64,000 nt of DNA, taken from NCBI RefSeq assembly GCF_000189635.1, contig NW_002476418.1, positions 1,169,537 to 1,233,536 on the forward strand. The letters are read 5' to 3'. Shown here in pieces: positions 53,344-64,000 of this stretch. Source of the stretch: Tetrahymena thermophila SB210 (Eukaryota > Ciliophora > Oligohymenophorea > Hymenostomatida > Tetrahymenidae). The notes under the pieces were generated by a model that worked only from the letters and a program-made list of their open reading frames with translations, was not told the DNA's origin and did not search any database. Position 1 is the first letter of the stretch. Every line of letters begins with the position of its first letter. The translations under genes and the position numbers were made by a program.

Positions 53344-53859
53344 TACACTGTTTTTAAAAGCAAACAAACAGAAAAATAATAAAGTAAATGAATAAATAGA
53401 TAGATTTTGATCAAAATTCAAATCAAAAATCAAACTTAAAAATAATTAATTAATTCACTTAATAAATTATAATTCCCGCTAAAATTAGATTTATTTTTGA
53501 CAATTTTAAAGTAGAAATTAAGTAAAAAAGCAAACAAATAAATTAACAATAAATAAATAAAAAAATATACAAAAATAAATAACAAGATAATATATTTATA
53601 TAAAGATTAATTGAATTTTTTATATAATTTATTATAGAGTATTTTGATTTTAACATTAATATTAGTTAGTTAGTTAGTTAGTTAGTTATTATATTTACAT
53701 AAATTATTTGTTAATATCAAAGTTATAAATTAAAATTTGTATACACTGAGTAAATAATATACATGATATTTACTAGTTAATGTTTATTTTATTAGATTTA
53801 TTCAGCTTTTATCATCTTTTTGTCTTTCAAGTATATTTGTGTGCTTCGTTTGAATTACT
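53344..53859. other. Intergenic (convergent 3' ends) with a (TTAG)n tract
   Basis: Separates a plus-strand and a minus-strand stop codon. Contains attagttagttagttagtt at 53665-53690. Otherwise AT-rich and featureless. Confidence 0.5.
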
Positions 53860-55254
53860 TCAAGCTTTTGGTTAAGCCAAAGTATAGAAGTTATTTAACT
53901 TTTAGAAAGATTCAGCTGCACGAGGGTGACTGTTTTTGTCAGGGTGGATGAAACGGGCAATGTTTCTGTATTCAGATTTCAAGATTTCAACATCCAAATT
54001 AGTGTAGTAAACTTAAAGGATTGAATCAGGGAATAAGATAATTTTGAACATCTCCCTAAGTTGACTGAAATTACAGGGACTTTCGGAGTCCTTTTGCTCG
54101 TTTTTGATGTAGTCTCTTGCTTATTACTCAGCTATTTTTTCAACTTCTCTCTCAACTTGCTTTGCAGCCAAGATGACCTTCTTTTTGTATTCTTCAGAGG
54201 TTGGGTTAGCTTCATTACAAGATTACTTTTTATATTAAATAAAGAGATTAATTATGAAAAGCAAATTATTTATTTTTTCATTTATGAAAAGAGAAAATAT
54301 TAAAAAAATCTTACAGAAATCATAGCTTTGCGACGAGCTTCTCTGTACATTTCTTCCTAGTTCTTTTGGTATTCAGCCTACTTTTTGGCTTCTTCGTCTT
54401 TGATATACTGCTTGAACTAGTCTTTGACAATTTTCTTGCATTGAGAGCACCATCTCTATTTATAAGTTTAATGAGATGACTCCCAACAGTGGTTTTTAGA
54501 ACACTTGAACTTGAGTGTCTTTCCGTAGAATTGGCTCAAGCAAACACCTTTGTTTTCTTCAGCATATTCCTTAGCTTTAAGGAGGTTTTCTTCACATTTA
54601 TTGCACCAAGTGCCAGCAAGCAAATCTTCGACATTAATGACGAAAGTATGCTTGAGGAAACACCGAACAGTAAAGGTGCAGCAAGGAAAACCATTAATAA
54701 CTTAGTTTTCCGCTGCTAGTCTTCCCATCCGCTGCTCCACGAGCTTTCTTCCTTACTCAATTAGCTTAATCATTTTTTGTGTCTTTTCTTCTTGCTCTTT
54801 TGCTTAGCTGGCAGCTAATTCTGCATCGATTTTAATTTGTTCATGCTAAAGTTGATGATGATGCTGAAGATTTTCAAGGTTTATCAATTTTTACTTCAAA
54901 CCACTTAAGTTATTGCTCCTGAAGATTAATTCTTCATCTATTTTAATAATAAAACATTAAGTAAAACAGATTAACAAGTGTTTCCTTTAAATTGTACAAT
55001 ATCCACACGAATGTAATTTGTCTGATCAAAATATAAAAATTGTCTTTTTCATCAATCACATCAGGATTGATTATTATCAGTATTATTATTTTTTATCAAA
55101 TTGCTTAAGTTAATGGATAGATTCGTGTAATAGCAGAGCAGCTGCTCTCTAAAATGAATAAAGGTTAAGCTTAAAAAAATTATTAATTTAATTAAATTAA
55201 ACTAAACAAAGGGGGGTATCGCTTAACTGATGAATGTTTATAATTTTTAGTCAT
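53860..55254 (-). CDS. Zinc-ribbon plus C-terminal J-domain protein (5' exons uncertain)
   Basis: Firm exons are 54315 to about 54918 and 53860-54225 (TGA at 53860-53862), separated by an 89-bp GT-AG intron. After a Gln/His coiled-coil stretch comes a Cys-rich module: GTWCNKCEENLLKAKEYAEE, then GVCLSQFYGKTLKFKCSKNH and RWCSQCKKIV. This is the C..C / C / C..H / C..C layout of treble-clef or ribbon zinc fingers. A Lys/Glu helix leads to a J domain with the HPDKN loop, at the C-terminus, reading QPKA then stop. J domains recruit and stimulate HSP70, so this is a specialised co-chaperone; the zinc module may select the client or site. An upstream exon (about 55105-55148, encoding LLLHESIHQLK) and an ATG at 55252-55254 probably belong to it, but joining them needs a GC-AG or otherwise unusual intron. 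Confidence 0.65.
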
Positions 55255-55936
55255 ACTAAAACAAAACAGATGATTAATAATTATTTGTTATTCTATTTTA
55301 ATTAACTATTTATTGCTCAAATTTCATTTAGAATCCATATTAATATTAGATATCAATCTGTTGCTAAATTAGTTTATTTATATTTGCTTATTCGTAAATA
55401 TGTTCTTTTCTAATTTTGTCTAATAGAAGAGAGAGAGACAATTTTTGAAATTTTAAGAATTACATTTGTTAGTGCATAAAAAATAATTGTTATTTAGCTA
55501 AATTTGATGAAATTTAAATTTTGGGGGGTTTAATGAATAAATTGTTGCAAAAATAGGAAAATTATTAGAGGAATTTATTTATTTATTTCTTAAATAAAAT
55601 TAATTAATTCTTTTTGAAGGCACTTTTTTATAGCAGATTTCCTCAATAATTTAAACGTTGTTAAATAAATAAATAAATAAACAAACTTCATTTCTTTTTG
55701 TGTAATTGATAAAATTTCATTAAATTTCCATTCATCGATATTTCAAAATAAAAAATAAATTTAAATAGCAAAATGAGTTTTTTGTTTTTTTATATTGTTC
55801 GCTGAATAAATATCTATTGATTGATTGCCCATTCTGAATCAAAAAAAATTAAATATTTTATTGGCTGTCTTCTGTCTAATTCAAATTATTTCATTCTTAA
55901 TTTTGATTTAAGGTTAGCTTTTGTTTCTCAGAATTT
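55255..55936. other. Intergenic, AT-rich
   Basis: Lies between the start of the J-domain gene and the 3' end of the next minus-strand gene. I see no coding signal. Confidence 0.35.
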
Positions 55937-57512
55937 TCAAATTACGTGTGTGGATACAATAAAGTTGATTTTAATCTAGAAAATAGAATGTTAATTACCT
56001 TTCACAGGAGAATTTGTCGACGAATAAAAACTCTCTTTGTTTTCGTGGCTTTTTTAACTATCAGCAACTGAATTTTTCCTTGTTGGTAAATTCGTTTCAG
56101 CATCATCTAGCAAAAAGCAAGAATTGTCGATTTTTTAATAGGAAGAATTTGGATAAACTGTATTAGTTTGAGGTGTACATGAAGTAAAGTTTGGAGTCGG
56201 TAAATTTGATGATAAATTACTACCGCACTGGTAGTGATCATCAAAATAATTACTACTTCTTTCGTTACTTCCGTACCATATTTAAGTTTCTGAAGAGGTT
56301 GAAAGCATTGAGTCCTTACGAGGACAATATCTAAATGAAGAATCACTCTCTTTCTTCACTTTCTTGTAACCTGATGAAGACTCTTGAATGGTTTCGCTTT
56401 CTTCTTCCACTTTAAATTCGCTTGAAGCAGTCGTACTTCCTTCACTTGACGTTGCTTCAAGTGAAAAGCTATGCCGATCGGCATTTTGTATTTTTTGGTA
56501 TCCGTTTATTAAAAACGTATCTTAATTTTTGCTGTAGATTAAAAAAAAAAGAGTTATTTTATCTGTTTAAAGACTATTTAAATGCAAATGAATCGTATCC
56601 TAGCTTCTAAAAAGCTTATATTCAAATAATATTATTAATATGAGCTGTTTGGTTCTTTATTCATTTATAAAAATTTTCAACTGAGTTAATTTAAAGTGCT
56701 AATATAGACATTCAAATATAATAGAAACTAACTAAATATTCCCTCAGCTGAGCTAGATAATTCGCTACGTTTATAGCAAGCTGATTATATTTTTTAAGCT
56801 TTCTTTATAATGAAATCGAGCTAAAAGAAAGCAAGATAGATAGATAGATGACTCTTAACAAGCAATATATTTTTGTTAAATAATAGAGGCATCTATCTGA
56901 TTATTCATTGATAGATTCAATCAATTAATTAATTCAATAAAAACTCATTAGTGTCTTTGTTATTTAGTTAGATAGATAGATAGTTAGTTAGTTAGCACTC
57001 ATTTAATTTTAGATAAACCAAACAAGAAAAAGGAAAAATTAAATTAATAATTCCCTTGCTAAATCGATTTCAAATTAGAAGTTAGGATACAATTTAATTT
57101 TTAAAAACTAATATATTTTATGTTACCTGTTCATTTGGGCAGGGTGCCCTTTCAGTTCAACAAATGAAGGACTACTACTAGAACTATCTTGTAGGTAGGC
57201 TTCTTCTGATGTTGAGACTTCAGAATCAGAATCAATAATTAGGAATTGGGAATCTTTTGGAACACTTGGCAGATCTTTAATGATCTTTTTACACTTTTTT
57301 GAACTCACAGCCTGCACGGCTGGTTTACACTAGTAGGAGGAAAAGGCGCTAGTGTTAGAGCGTTTTTTCAGGAAAGACTCAATATGAGAGATATTGTTTT
57401 AGCTTTCTTCAATTATTTTTTCTCCTTGTTGAGAAAAGCTTGGTTTTGTATTGTTTTTTCCTTTTGCAGCGCAAGCTGCTCTGCGTTTTGTATTCAAACT
57501 TGAGGGGAACAT
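55937..57512 (-). CDS. Serine-rich protein with SP/TP motifs, about 326 aa, 2 exons
   Basis: Exon 1 57127-57512 and exon 2 55937-56531 join across a 595-bp intron (GTAAC...CTACAG) to 327 codons ending in TGA. The ATG at 57510-57512 has the AAAATG context common in ciliates, but the same frame is open for about 90 more bases upstream through unusually GC-rich DNA with SPPKSPK-like SP motifs, so the true start may lie further 5'. The protein is rich in Ser, Glu and Lys (STSEEAYLQDSSSSSPSF), with no predicted fold, membrane span or known domain. Phosphorylation by proline-directed kinases is plausible from the motifs. Codon use is less AT-biased than in most neighbours. Function unknown. Confidence 0.6.
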
Positions 57513-57610
57513 TTTAGGGGATTTGGGTGGGGATCTAGTCAAAGGGGCGGGCGGAGTGCAGTTTTCGGTACCTAGTAGCTCTGCGGGGTTGTCGAGGGTA
57601 TTTAAACGAT
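57513..57610. other. GC-rich island at the 5' end of the serine-rich gene
   Basis: 57541-57600 is 36/60 G+C, far above its surroundings. It is open on the minus strand in frame with the downstream ATG. On the plus strand it is bounded by attttag and gtattt, which look like splice sites, so its coding strand is not settled. Confidence 0.5.
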
Positions 57611-57765
57611 TGGTTATTATTAATGTTTGATAGCTTTTATGTTCAGTATTTTATTTGTTTTCTATTAAAACTTACCGTCAAAAGATAAGTTTTTCTTCTT
57701 TATTTATTACCTTTTTTTTGTTTGCTTTAATTTTTTGCTTTTAATTTGATATTATATTAATAGGC

Positions 57766-57798
57766 ACTCCTAAGACCCCACCCAAATCTAAAATGAAG
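57766..57798 (+). repeat. Inverted partial copy of the serine-rich gene's 5' segment
   Basis: The plus-strand run ccccacccaaatctaaaatg here matches the minus-strand ccccacccaaatcccctaaaatg (57510-57532) except for a 3-base gap, and gcactcc precedes both. The two copies are head to head, about 250 bp apart. Confidence 0.55.
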
Positions 57799-60779
57799 GC
57801 AAGTTCTATTTATTTACTAATTAATTAATTAACAAATAAATAAATAAATCAGTCTATCTATCTATTTATCTATCTATCTATCAATCAATCAATCAATCTG
57901 CCTATCTGCACTCATTTACAAGGAAATTAATTTGTTTTTGTATTATTATAATATTTACAAACACTTAATAAATTTTGATTTAATAGTTAATTTGCATGAT
58001 CCCCCTTTTCATTTTTAAGGGTCCTTAAAAATTGTTATAGTCAATTTGATAAATAAATAATGCTTTTATAATTAATTCTTTTCTTTCTTTTTTGAATTAT
58101 TTATTTATCTTTATTTACTAAGTAATAGAGGACGATCCCCCTTCCTGTTTTTATATTATTTTTACAAATTTTTTTTGATTCCTATAATAAATCTTATTTT
58201 TTCATTTTTCTATTATTCTGTTATGAATTTTCTTAATTTCTAATTAGAAATTCACTATTTTTGATTTATTATCACTCTTTTATTCATATTATATAATTTA
58301 ATTTTATAGGATAAATTTATTCCTCGTTTGACTTAAATTAATTTAGGCTTTCAGATAATATTTTATCTGATAAAACTAGTTAGGTATTTTTTATCAGAAA
58401 AGCATAATTTAAATACTTAACCAAATGAAATAAATTTAACAAGAAGTACTCATTAGATTTTATTTGCATTAAGCAATAAACCATATCACTAATTAAAGCC
58501 ACAATTAAAACTATGAAATCTCGCTTAATTAAAGCAATAATTTTATATAAAATTAATTAAATATACAACAAAATAAAATTATACCTGCATGTTATAAGCC
58601 ACTCATTGTAAAAAAAACTAAAACAGAATTTTATTGTATTTTAAGATAATCTTACTAAATTAAAAGCTCATTTGCTTAATCAAACCAAATTATATTCTAA
58701 ATAATAGAATATTCTTAATATAATTAAGATTTTTCTGATAAAAATTAAAACTAAAAGTTTCTACTATCCTCTTTACATTATTGACTTGACAGATTATAAG
58801 AAAAAAGTAAATAAATAGACTTCAAAAATTCATTTATATATTTAAAATAAGATCAGATAGATTAGTATTTATTATTTATGAAATGCATTCAAATATGTAT
58901 GAAATAATAAATTTTTGGATTAACTTTTTTGTATAATCAATTCTAATAAAAAAAGTTCATACTTGTTAAGCTAAATTTAGAAATTCTCTCCCTTAAAATA
59001 TTTAATTAATTTTTTTTAAACTGATCATGAAAATATTAATGATAAGTGTATTTTAAAATGATTGAGGAAAAATTTTTGATTACCAATGTCTATTTTATTC
59101 AAAGACTTGAGATAATATTTACCATTTTTGTTTCATTTTAATATTAAAAATCTTAATTAATAATTACATAAATCAATTTAACTTATTAACAAAGAATATG
59201 AAATACCACTTTGATGGTAAAAATTTCAAATATCTTTCTTTACTAATTTATAAACAAAATATATATTGATTGTGTTATTTAAATTGAAAATTTTTTTAAA
59301 TTGTGAAGAAAGATATTCTATTTTTTTTCAAAAAAATCAAATATAAATACTTAATAATTTTATTTTTATTTTATTAGTGGTTTTCAAAAATAAAATCCAT
59401 AAAAATAAGCATTTAATTAAGAATAAATTATAGTCAATTTTTTCATAAAGATTTTATTTTTATCATTTTCTTTTTAATTTTTTAAGAAATTTGTATTAAA
59501 GCTAATTAAAGAGAAAAAAATAAATTAATAAATCTATGAGCATAATATAAAATCATTCTTATTAATGTTTATTTATTTGAAATAAATATAAATATTTAAA
59601 AGTAGTTGATTCTGTATTATCTACTACCGTTGTTGTTCGAATTTAAAGAATTTCTAGTTAAGAAAAATTTTAATTTAAGAGAAAAAAATTTTAAGAAACA
59701 TAATTTCAAAAAAATTTTTTTTCTTGGCTTTAAGTTGAGCAGTGTGGTATAAATTATTTCATAAAAGTAAAAGTAAATATTTTTTATTTTCAACCATAAA
59801 TTTAATACACTAAAACCAACTTTAACTAATATTTTGTCAAATATATTGATTTGATAAGTTAAAATGCTATTTTAATTTTAGATTTAAATAAAAAAAATTA
59901 GCCATTCTTATAATTTTTTATTTTTTGATTAATTAAATTTACATATTTATGTTAAAATTTAAAGTTGTATTTTGCTAATTATTTTCAAAATAATAATTTT
60001 TATACTATTTTAAGCAAATAAATAAGAAATGTATAAAAGTAAGAAATTTTAAATGTATTAAAATACTCAATTAAATTAATTAAGCAATTAGGAGAGCATG
60101 ATTAAATCTTTAATAAATATTATTATAATAAAAATAAAATTAATAAAAAACTTTTAAAATTAATTTTCAATCAATATTTTTTCATTTATTTTTAAGAAAT
60201 TCATTCGAAAATCATGATTTATTTATATATGTGCTTTTAACTTAATGATTTGAAGGCTTAAAAATATTCCAATAATTTAAATAATTCATTTTAAAATAAA
60301 ATAATTATTAAAAATTTAACAATAATAGACTTCATTCAGATTATTTAAATAAAAAACTTTAAATGTATTTATGTTTACATGTATGAATCAATTTCATAAT
60401 TATTTTTGTAAATTAATTTCTTAAAATCTTTGTTGAACATAATTAAAAGCAAGATAAAATTGTCTGATATTTTGAATATAATATTATTTTCCTATTTTTT
60501 AGCAATTTTAGACGGTAATTGTTAAAACTCTAAAGTTAATTTTTGATGGACAACTATTGTATTGATATTAAAAATTTTTAATTAATTTTTTTGAAGATTA
60601 ACTTTGAAAATTTATCATAAAAAAAAATACTTGATTGCAAATTTTAATTAATTTGGCAGTATTAGCCTTACCAACTAAATTTTAGAAAAAAAAATAGATA
60701 ATTAAAGAAGTAAAAGAATATTATCAATAAGAGTAAATATTAAAAATTAAGATCTTATTATTGCTATTTGATATTCAGA
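57799..60779. other. Gene-poor AT-rich stretch with microsatellites
   Basis: A (tctatctatc)n-(aatcaatcaatc) tract at 57851-57900. A short repeated gatcccccttt / gatcccccttcc block at about 58000 and 58135. The rest (58200-60700) shows no coding bias in any frame that I could find. Confidence 0.45.
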
Positions 60780-63225
60780 ATGGTCTCTCAATAGTCTGTA
60801 TTATAAGGAATTATAGTTGCAATTTCTCTTTGTTTAGCAGGAGTTGCTATTTTTTCTCAACAAATCGAGAATAATTCATAATTGATTTAGGTAATTACTA
60901 TCATGAATTTATATTTGTGATTCTTTCTCAAGCCTTAAATAAAAATGAGAATATTCATTTTTAATAAATAATTTTAAACAGGGAATTTAAAATGGTTATT
61001 CAACAGGCAGGAATCTTTATGGTTTAGATGATGAATATGAATCTAAAGATTTTGAAAGTGGTTACAGCAAGCTCTTTTAATACCATTTTAAAGGTGATTG
61101 GTAGGCAAAATAGCCTATTAATAATTAAGCAAATAGCTAAATGGTAAATATTGTTAAGCTTTTTTGAGAGAAAATAAACAAAAAATTATTTTAAAGGGAA
61201 ATAGCAGTATAAATGTTGACTAGTAACTTGGATTCATTAGAAAAACAAGCGGGAAGATTTATGTTAGATTCAACGATTTGATGTTTTCTGAAAACAAAAT
61301 GCTCTATATTTATCTCTACGAAGATGAATTTTATGACGACTAAAGAAGAATACTGATAAAAATGCCCTTTGAAGTTAATAGGCTATATAATTAATATCAT
61401 CAAAATATAGCAATGATGATGATGATGGATAAAATGATGCAGGTTGATAGAGGTAAAGGCATAACTTTAAAGTTCTCTAATTATTTAAATATTTAAAAAC
61501 ATTATGAAATTTATAGAATGATTCTTAATTATTCTATTTTGTTTTCTGATTAGAAAAAAGCAGGCATATAGAGTAGCTAGCTGATGTACTTAACAAAATT
61601 AAAAACTAACTAATATTAATTAAATTCATAAAAGAATATTCAAATTAAGAAATATTTATTAAAATGATTGAATTTAATTCAATTTTATTAACTTATAGAT
61701 GACTTAGAAGTCACATTTGAGTCTTTCTTCTATAACAGGGATAACAAAAAAATTATCTACTAAAGAATGGGTGGTAATAATATAGATTTTGAGAAAATTA
61801 ACTTCCATATTAGTGTTGAAGCTATCTCCAAAGGAAGAATATTAAGTTTTACTTCAGACCTTGAGTTAGTAACAGAAAGCCAAGTATTAAAAAATCTCAA
61901 TTTCTGTCTTTTCGCAACTGCAATATCTATAATATCCCTCGCTGGCTCTACTCTCTTATATAATAAACTCAAATAATCAGAAAACGAAGCAAAAAATGTA
62001 TATCTATATAAAATGAAACTGAATATAATTGAATAAATTTTATTTTTCATTAAACAATAGCTTTCATTGATAACTCTTGGATTTTGTACTGTCTAAGATG
62101 CCTATTTGTGCTTAGTATTTTTGTGGTAGGCTCTGTCTATGAATGTAATTTTATCAAGAAAATAAATCAACATCTTAAATTTTTTACTATTTTATAAAGA
62201 AATTATTTATTATGTACACAATTCCCGCACTGTGTTATTTCATGCTTTCGACTGTATTCGAAATGAGACTCACTGTTTTAGCTTGGAAAGAGAAATACTA
62301 TTACAGATTCTCATAACAGAATGAAGTTAAGAAAGGAATAGCTATATTCTACTCACTTTTCTGTATTTCTCTAAAAAATGAATTTTTTATTTACTTAAAA
62401 GTTTTTTATTAAATAAAATTACAGATTTAGGGCTTTTTGGATTTTTCATTTCGATGTCATTTTTCTTTATCTATGACACCTTTGTATTTTGTTTAAGCTT
62501 TTTCTTTGTCCCATAAATTGTTTGCACAGCCATCAATGGAAACAGCAAGAAATTCTACAATTCTTATGTCTTTGGTATTTTATTACCAAGAATAGCACTA
62601 CCAGTATTGATTTTTATTTAATTTAAGTCCATCATTTTAATAAATTTAAACTAAAAAAGCTTTATATGAGAGGATGTCCTAGTAACATTATGAATTTTAA
62701 GCCATCATAAGAATTCTGTGTTTTGTGGGTGACATCTTTTGCATTATAAGTAATTTAATTTCAAATAATGCTAGCTTAATTCATAAAAACGATAATTTAA
62801 TTAGATATTCATCATGTACCTCTAAAGCAAGTTTGGACCAAGATTTTTCATTCCCTCTATATTCCTTCCAAAATAATATAACTACAATTTTGTTTACTAA
62901 TACAATCCAGAAGAAAAAGATACAGTAAAAAAATTAGTTATTTAATTCATTAATTAATTATAATATGTTTCTAAAAAAGGATGACTGCTCTATCTGTTTA
63001 GGTCCCCTTCATTTAAATCCCATGGAAGACGAACCACCAAAAGATAATAAAAAATGCCAAATTAACTTAGATCAAAAGCCCTCTTAGAATACATAGTTGA
63101 TTAAGAAGAAAAAAATATACAAGACACCTTGTAACCATTTGTTCCATATAGAATGCTTACATCAATGGGTAGAAGTTAAGTTAGAATGCCCATAATGCAG
63201 ATAGAATTTACCAACCTGCTTTTGA
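60780..63225 (+). CDS. TUL1: Multi-pass membrane RING E3 ubiquitin ligase, TUL1/FLY family, 630 aa, 9 exons
   Basis: Exons 60780-60890, 60982-61143, 61197-61572, 61699-62144, 62200-62362, 62425-62603, 62660-62749, 62805-62924 and 62980-63225 sum to 631 codons with matching phases. An N-terminal signal/anchor (IIVAISLCLAGVAIF) is followed by a luminal domain to about residue 290. Several membrane spans follow with family motifs: VQDAYLCLVFLW, STVFEMRLTVLAWK, FFVPQIVCTAING, RIALPLYMRGCPSN and GPRFFIPSIFLPKQYNYNF. The C-terminus is a RING: CSIC near residue 552, then CNHLFHIECLHQWVEVKLEC and PQC. Yeast Tul1 and plant FLY1/2 share exactly this layout and act in Golgi/endosomal membrane-protein quality control (yeast Tul1 within the Dsc complex). 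The RING ligands are all present, so it should be active. It is the terminal gene of the chromosome. Confidence 0.9.
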
Positions 63226-63911
63226 ATTTTCTAAATAATAAAATTACTATATCATAAATAAGCTAAAAAAAACTTAATAATAAATTATTACTTTATATCT
63301 TCAAAAAAACTATCAGTGTATCAACTTTTCCATCAATTTTGTAAAATATTTTCAAGAATAAACCAAATTATTTATAAATAATTTTGATCTTATTAAAAAG
63401 AGGAATTAAAATATTATTAAATATGATATGGTTTTATTAAAAATAATTAAATTAATTAAATAAAATTTGAACAATCAAGGCAACATCATTATTTTATTTT
63501 ATTGATAATTATTTAATATAAAGTTAAATATATGACTTCTATTTTTAACTTTTATAAATAATTTTAGTTTAAAATAATTGAGAATAGAATAAATTTATAT
63601 TTTAAATATTCTTCTTAAACTTTTTATTATGAATAATTCTTTAAAAATTTAAACAATTTTGAATAAGCATAGCACCTATTTACTTAAATAATTTATTTTT
63701 AAATAGTCTTAATTTTTAAAATTAATTATAAAATTTACATGAACTATTTAATCATCAACTTTTATTAATGAAATGAGTAAATATTGTAAATAAACAAAAA
63801 TAATCATTTATTTTTAAGAATTTGTGACTATTATAATAATAATAAATAAACTCTTTTAAATTAATAAATAAGAAGTATTAGTTAATTGAAAAATTTATAT
63901 TTTTATTTAAA
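63226..63911. other. Subtelomeric spacer
   Basis: About 0.7 kb of AT-rich DNA between the last stop codon and the telomere, with no subtelomeric repeat family visible. This is typical of macronuclear chromosomes, where telomeres are added directly to unique sequence. Confidence 0.6.
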
Positions 63912-64000
63912 GGGGTTGGGGTTGGGGTTGGGGTTGGGGTTGGGGTTGGGGTTGGGGTTGGGGTTGGGGTTGGGGTTGGGGTTGGGGTTGGGGTTGGGGT
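63912..64000 (+). repeat. Telomere, (GGGGTT)n
   Basis: Fifteen near-perfect ggggtt repeats run to the window end with the G-rich strand 5' to 3' toward the end, as at a true chromosome terminus. The G4T2 unit is the Tetrahymena-type telomere. The repeat is pure from its first unit, so the junction at 63911/63912 is the telomere-addition site. Confidence 0.97.

Noticed and set aside
54061-54719. Two plus-strand ORFs (54061-54303, 54489-54719)
   Set aside because: Antisense of the J-domain protein, whose Cys/His and HPDKN motifs identify the coding strand.
56107-56346. 79-codon minus-strand ORF
   Set aside because: Wrong frame of the serine-rich gene's second exon; the spliced frame is open through the whole exon.
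61760-62050. 96-codon minus-strand ORF
   Set aside because: Antisense of exon 4 of the TUL1-like gene.
1-64000. Pervasive nonsense mutations (pseudogenisation)
   Set aside because: The in-frame stops are only TAA and TAG, at positions expected for Gln, and TGA is absent inside genes. This is the ciliate code, not decay.

Overview
This is the end of a ciliate somatic (macronuclear) chromosome, most likely Tetrahymena thermophila or a close relative. The right edge is a clean array of G4T2 telomere repeats (63912-64000). The DNA is extremely AT-rich. TAA and TAG are read as glutamine inside conserved genes, and every gene I could close ends in TGA. Introns are short, AT-rich GT-AG introns of roughly 50-600 bp. 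Because of the code and the introns, most true genes have no long standard-code ORF. The models below come from reading the sequence with TAA/TAG = Gln and checking that exon lengths and phases add up.

Left third (1-21799), all on the minus strand. Three tandem paralogues of a large two-pass receptor-like protein kinase (the first cut by the window edge) have a 12-repeat TPR gene lodged between copies 2 and 3. They are followed by a coiled-coil protein with a poly-glutamine patch, a four-unit intergenic tandem repeat, and a 13-exon, 869-residue MORN-repeat radial-spoke protein (RSPH10B-like).

Middle (22884-51560), plus strand. A mitochondrial HSP90 (TRAP1-like, five exons, 710 aa) is followed by a tandem array of four near-identical nine-exon genes encoding secreted, membrane-anchored pepsin-fold proteins in which both catalytic Asp motifs are replaced. 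A fifth, diverged member and a decayed sixth remnant lie 8-11 kb further on. Between them are a small cysteine-rich, probably GPI-anchored protein and an orphan array of twelve leucine-rich-repeat exons. Eleven of these are exactly 90 nt and one is 84 nt, all in the same symmetric phase, with no recognisable first or last exon.

Right third (52540-64000). A small five-exon coiled-coil protein; a minus-strand protein joining a zinc-ribbon-like module to a C-terminal J domain; a minus-strand serine-rich protein with a GC-rich 5' end; a 3 kb gene-poor stretch; and a nine-exon multi-pass membrane protein with a C-terminal RING finger (TUL1/FLY E3 ligase family), whose stop codon is only about 0.7 kb from the telomere.

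There is no sign of operons. The main theme is local amplification: tandem receptor kinases, tandem pseudoproteases, tandem LRR exons and tandem intergenic units, with conserved single-copy housekeeping and ciliary genes between them.
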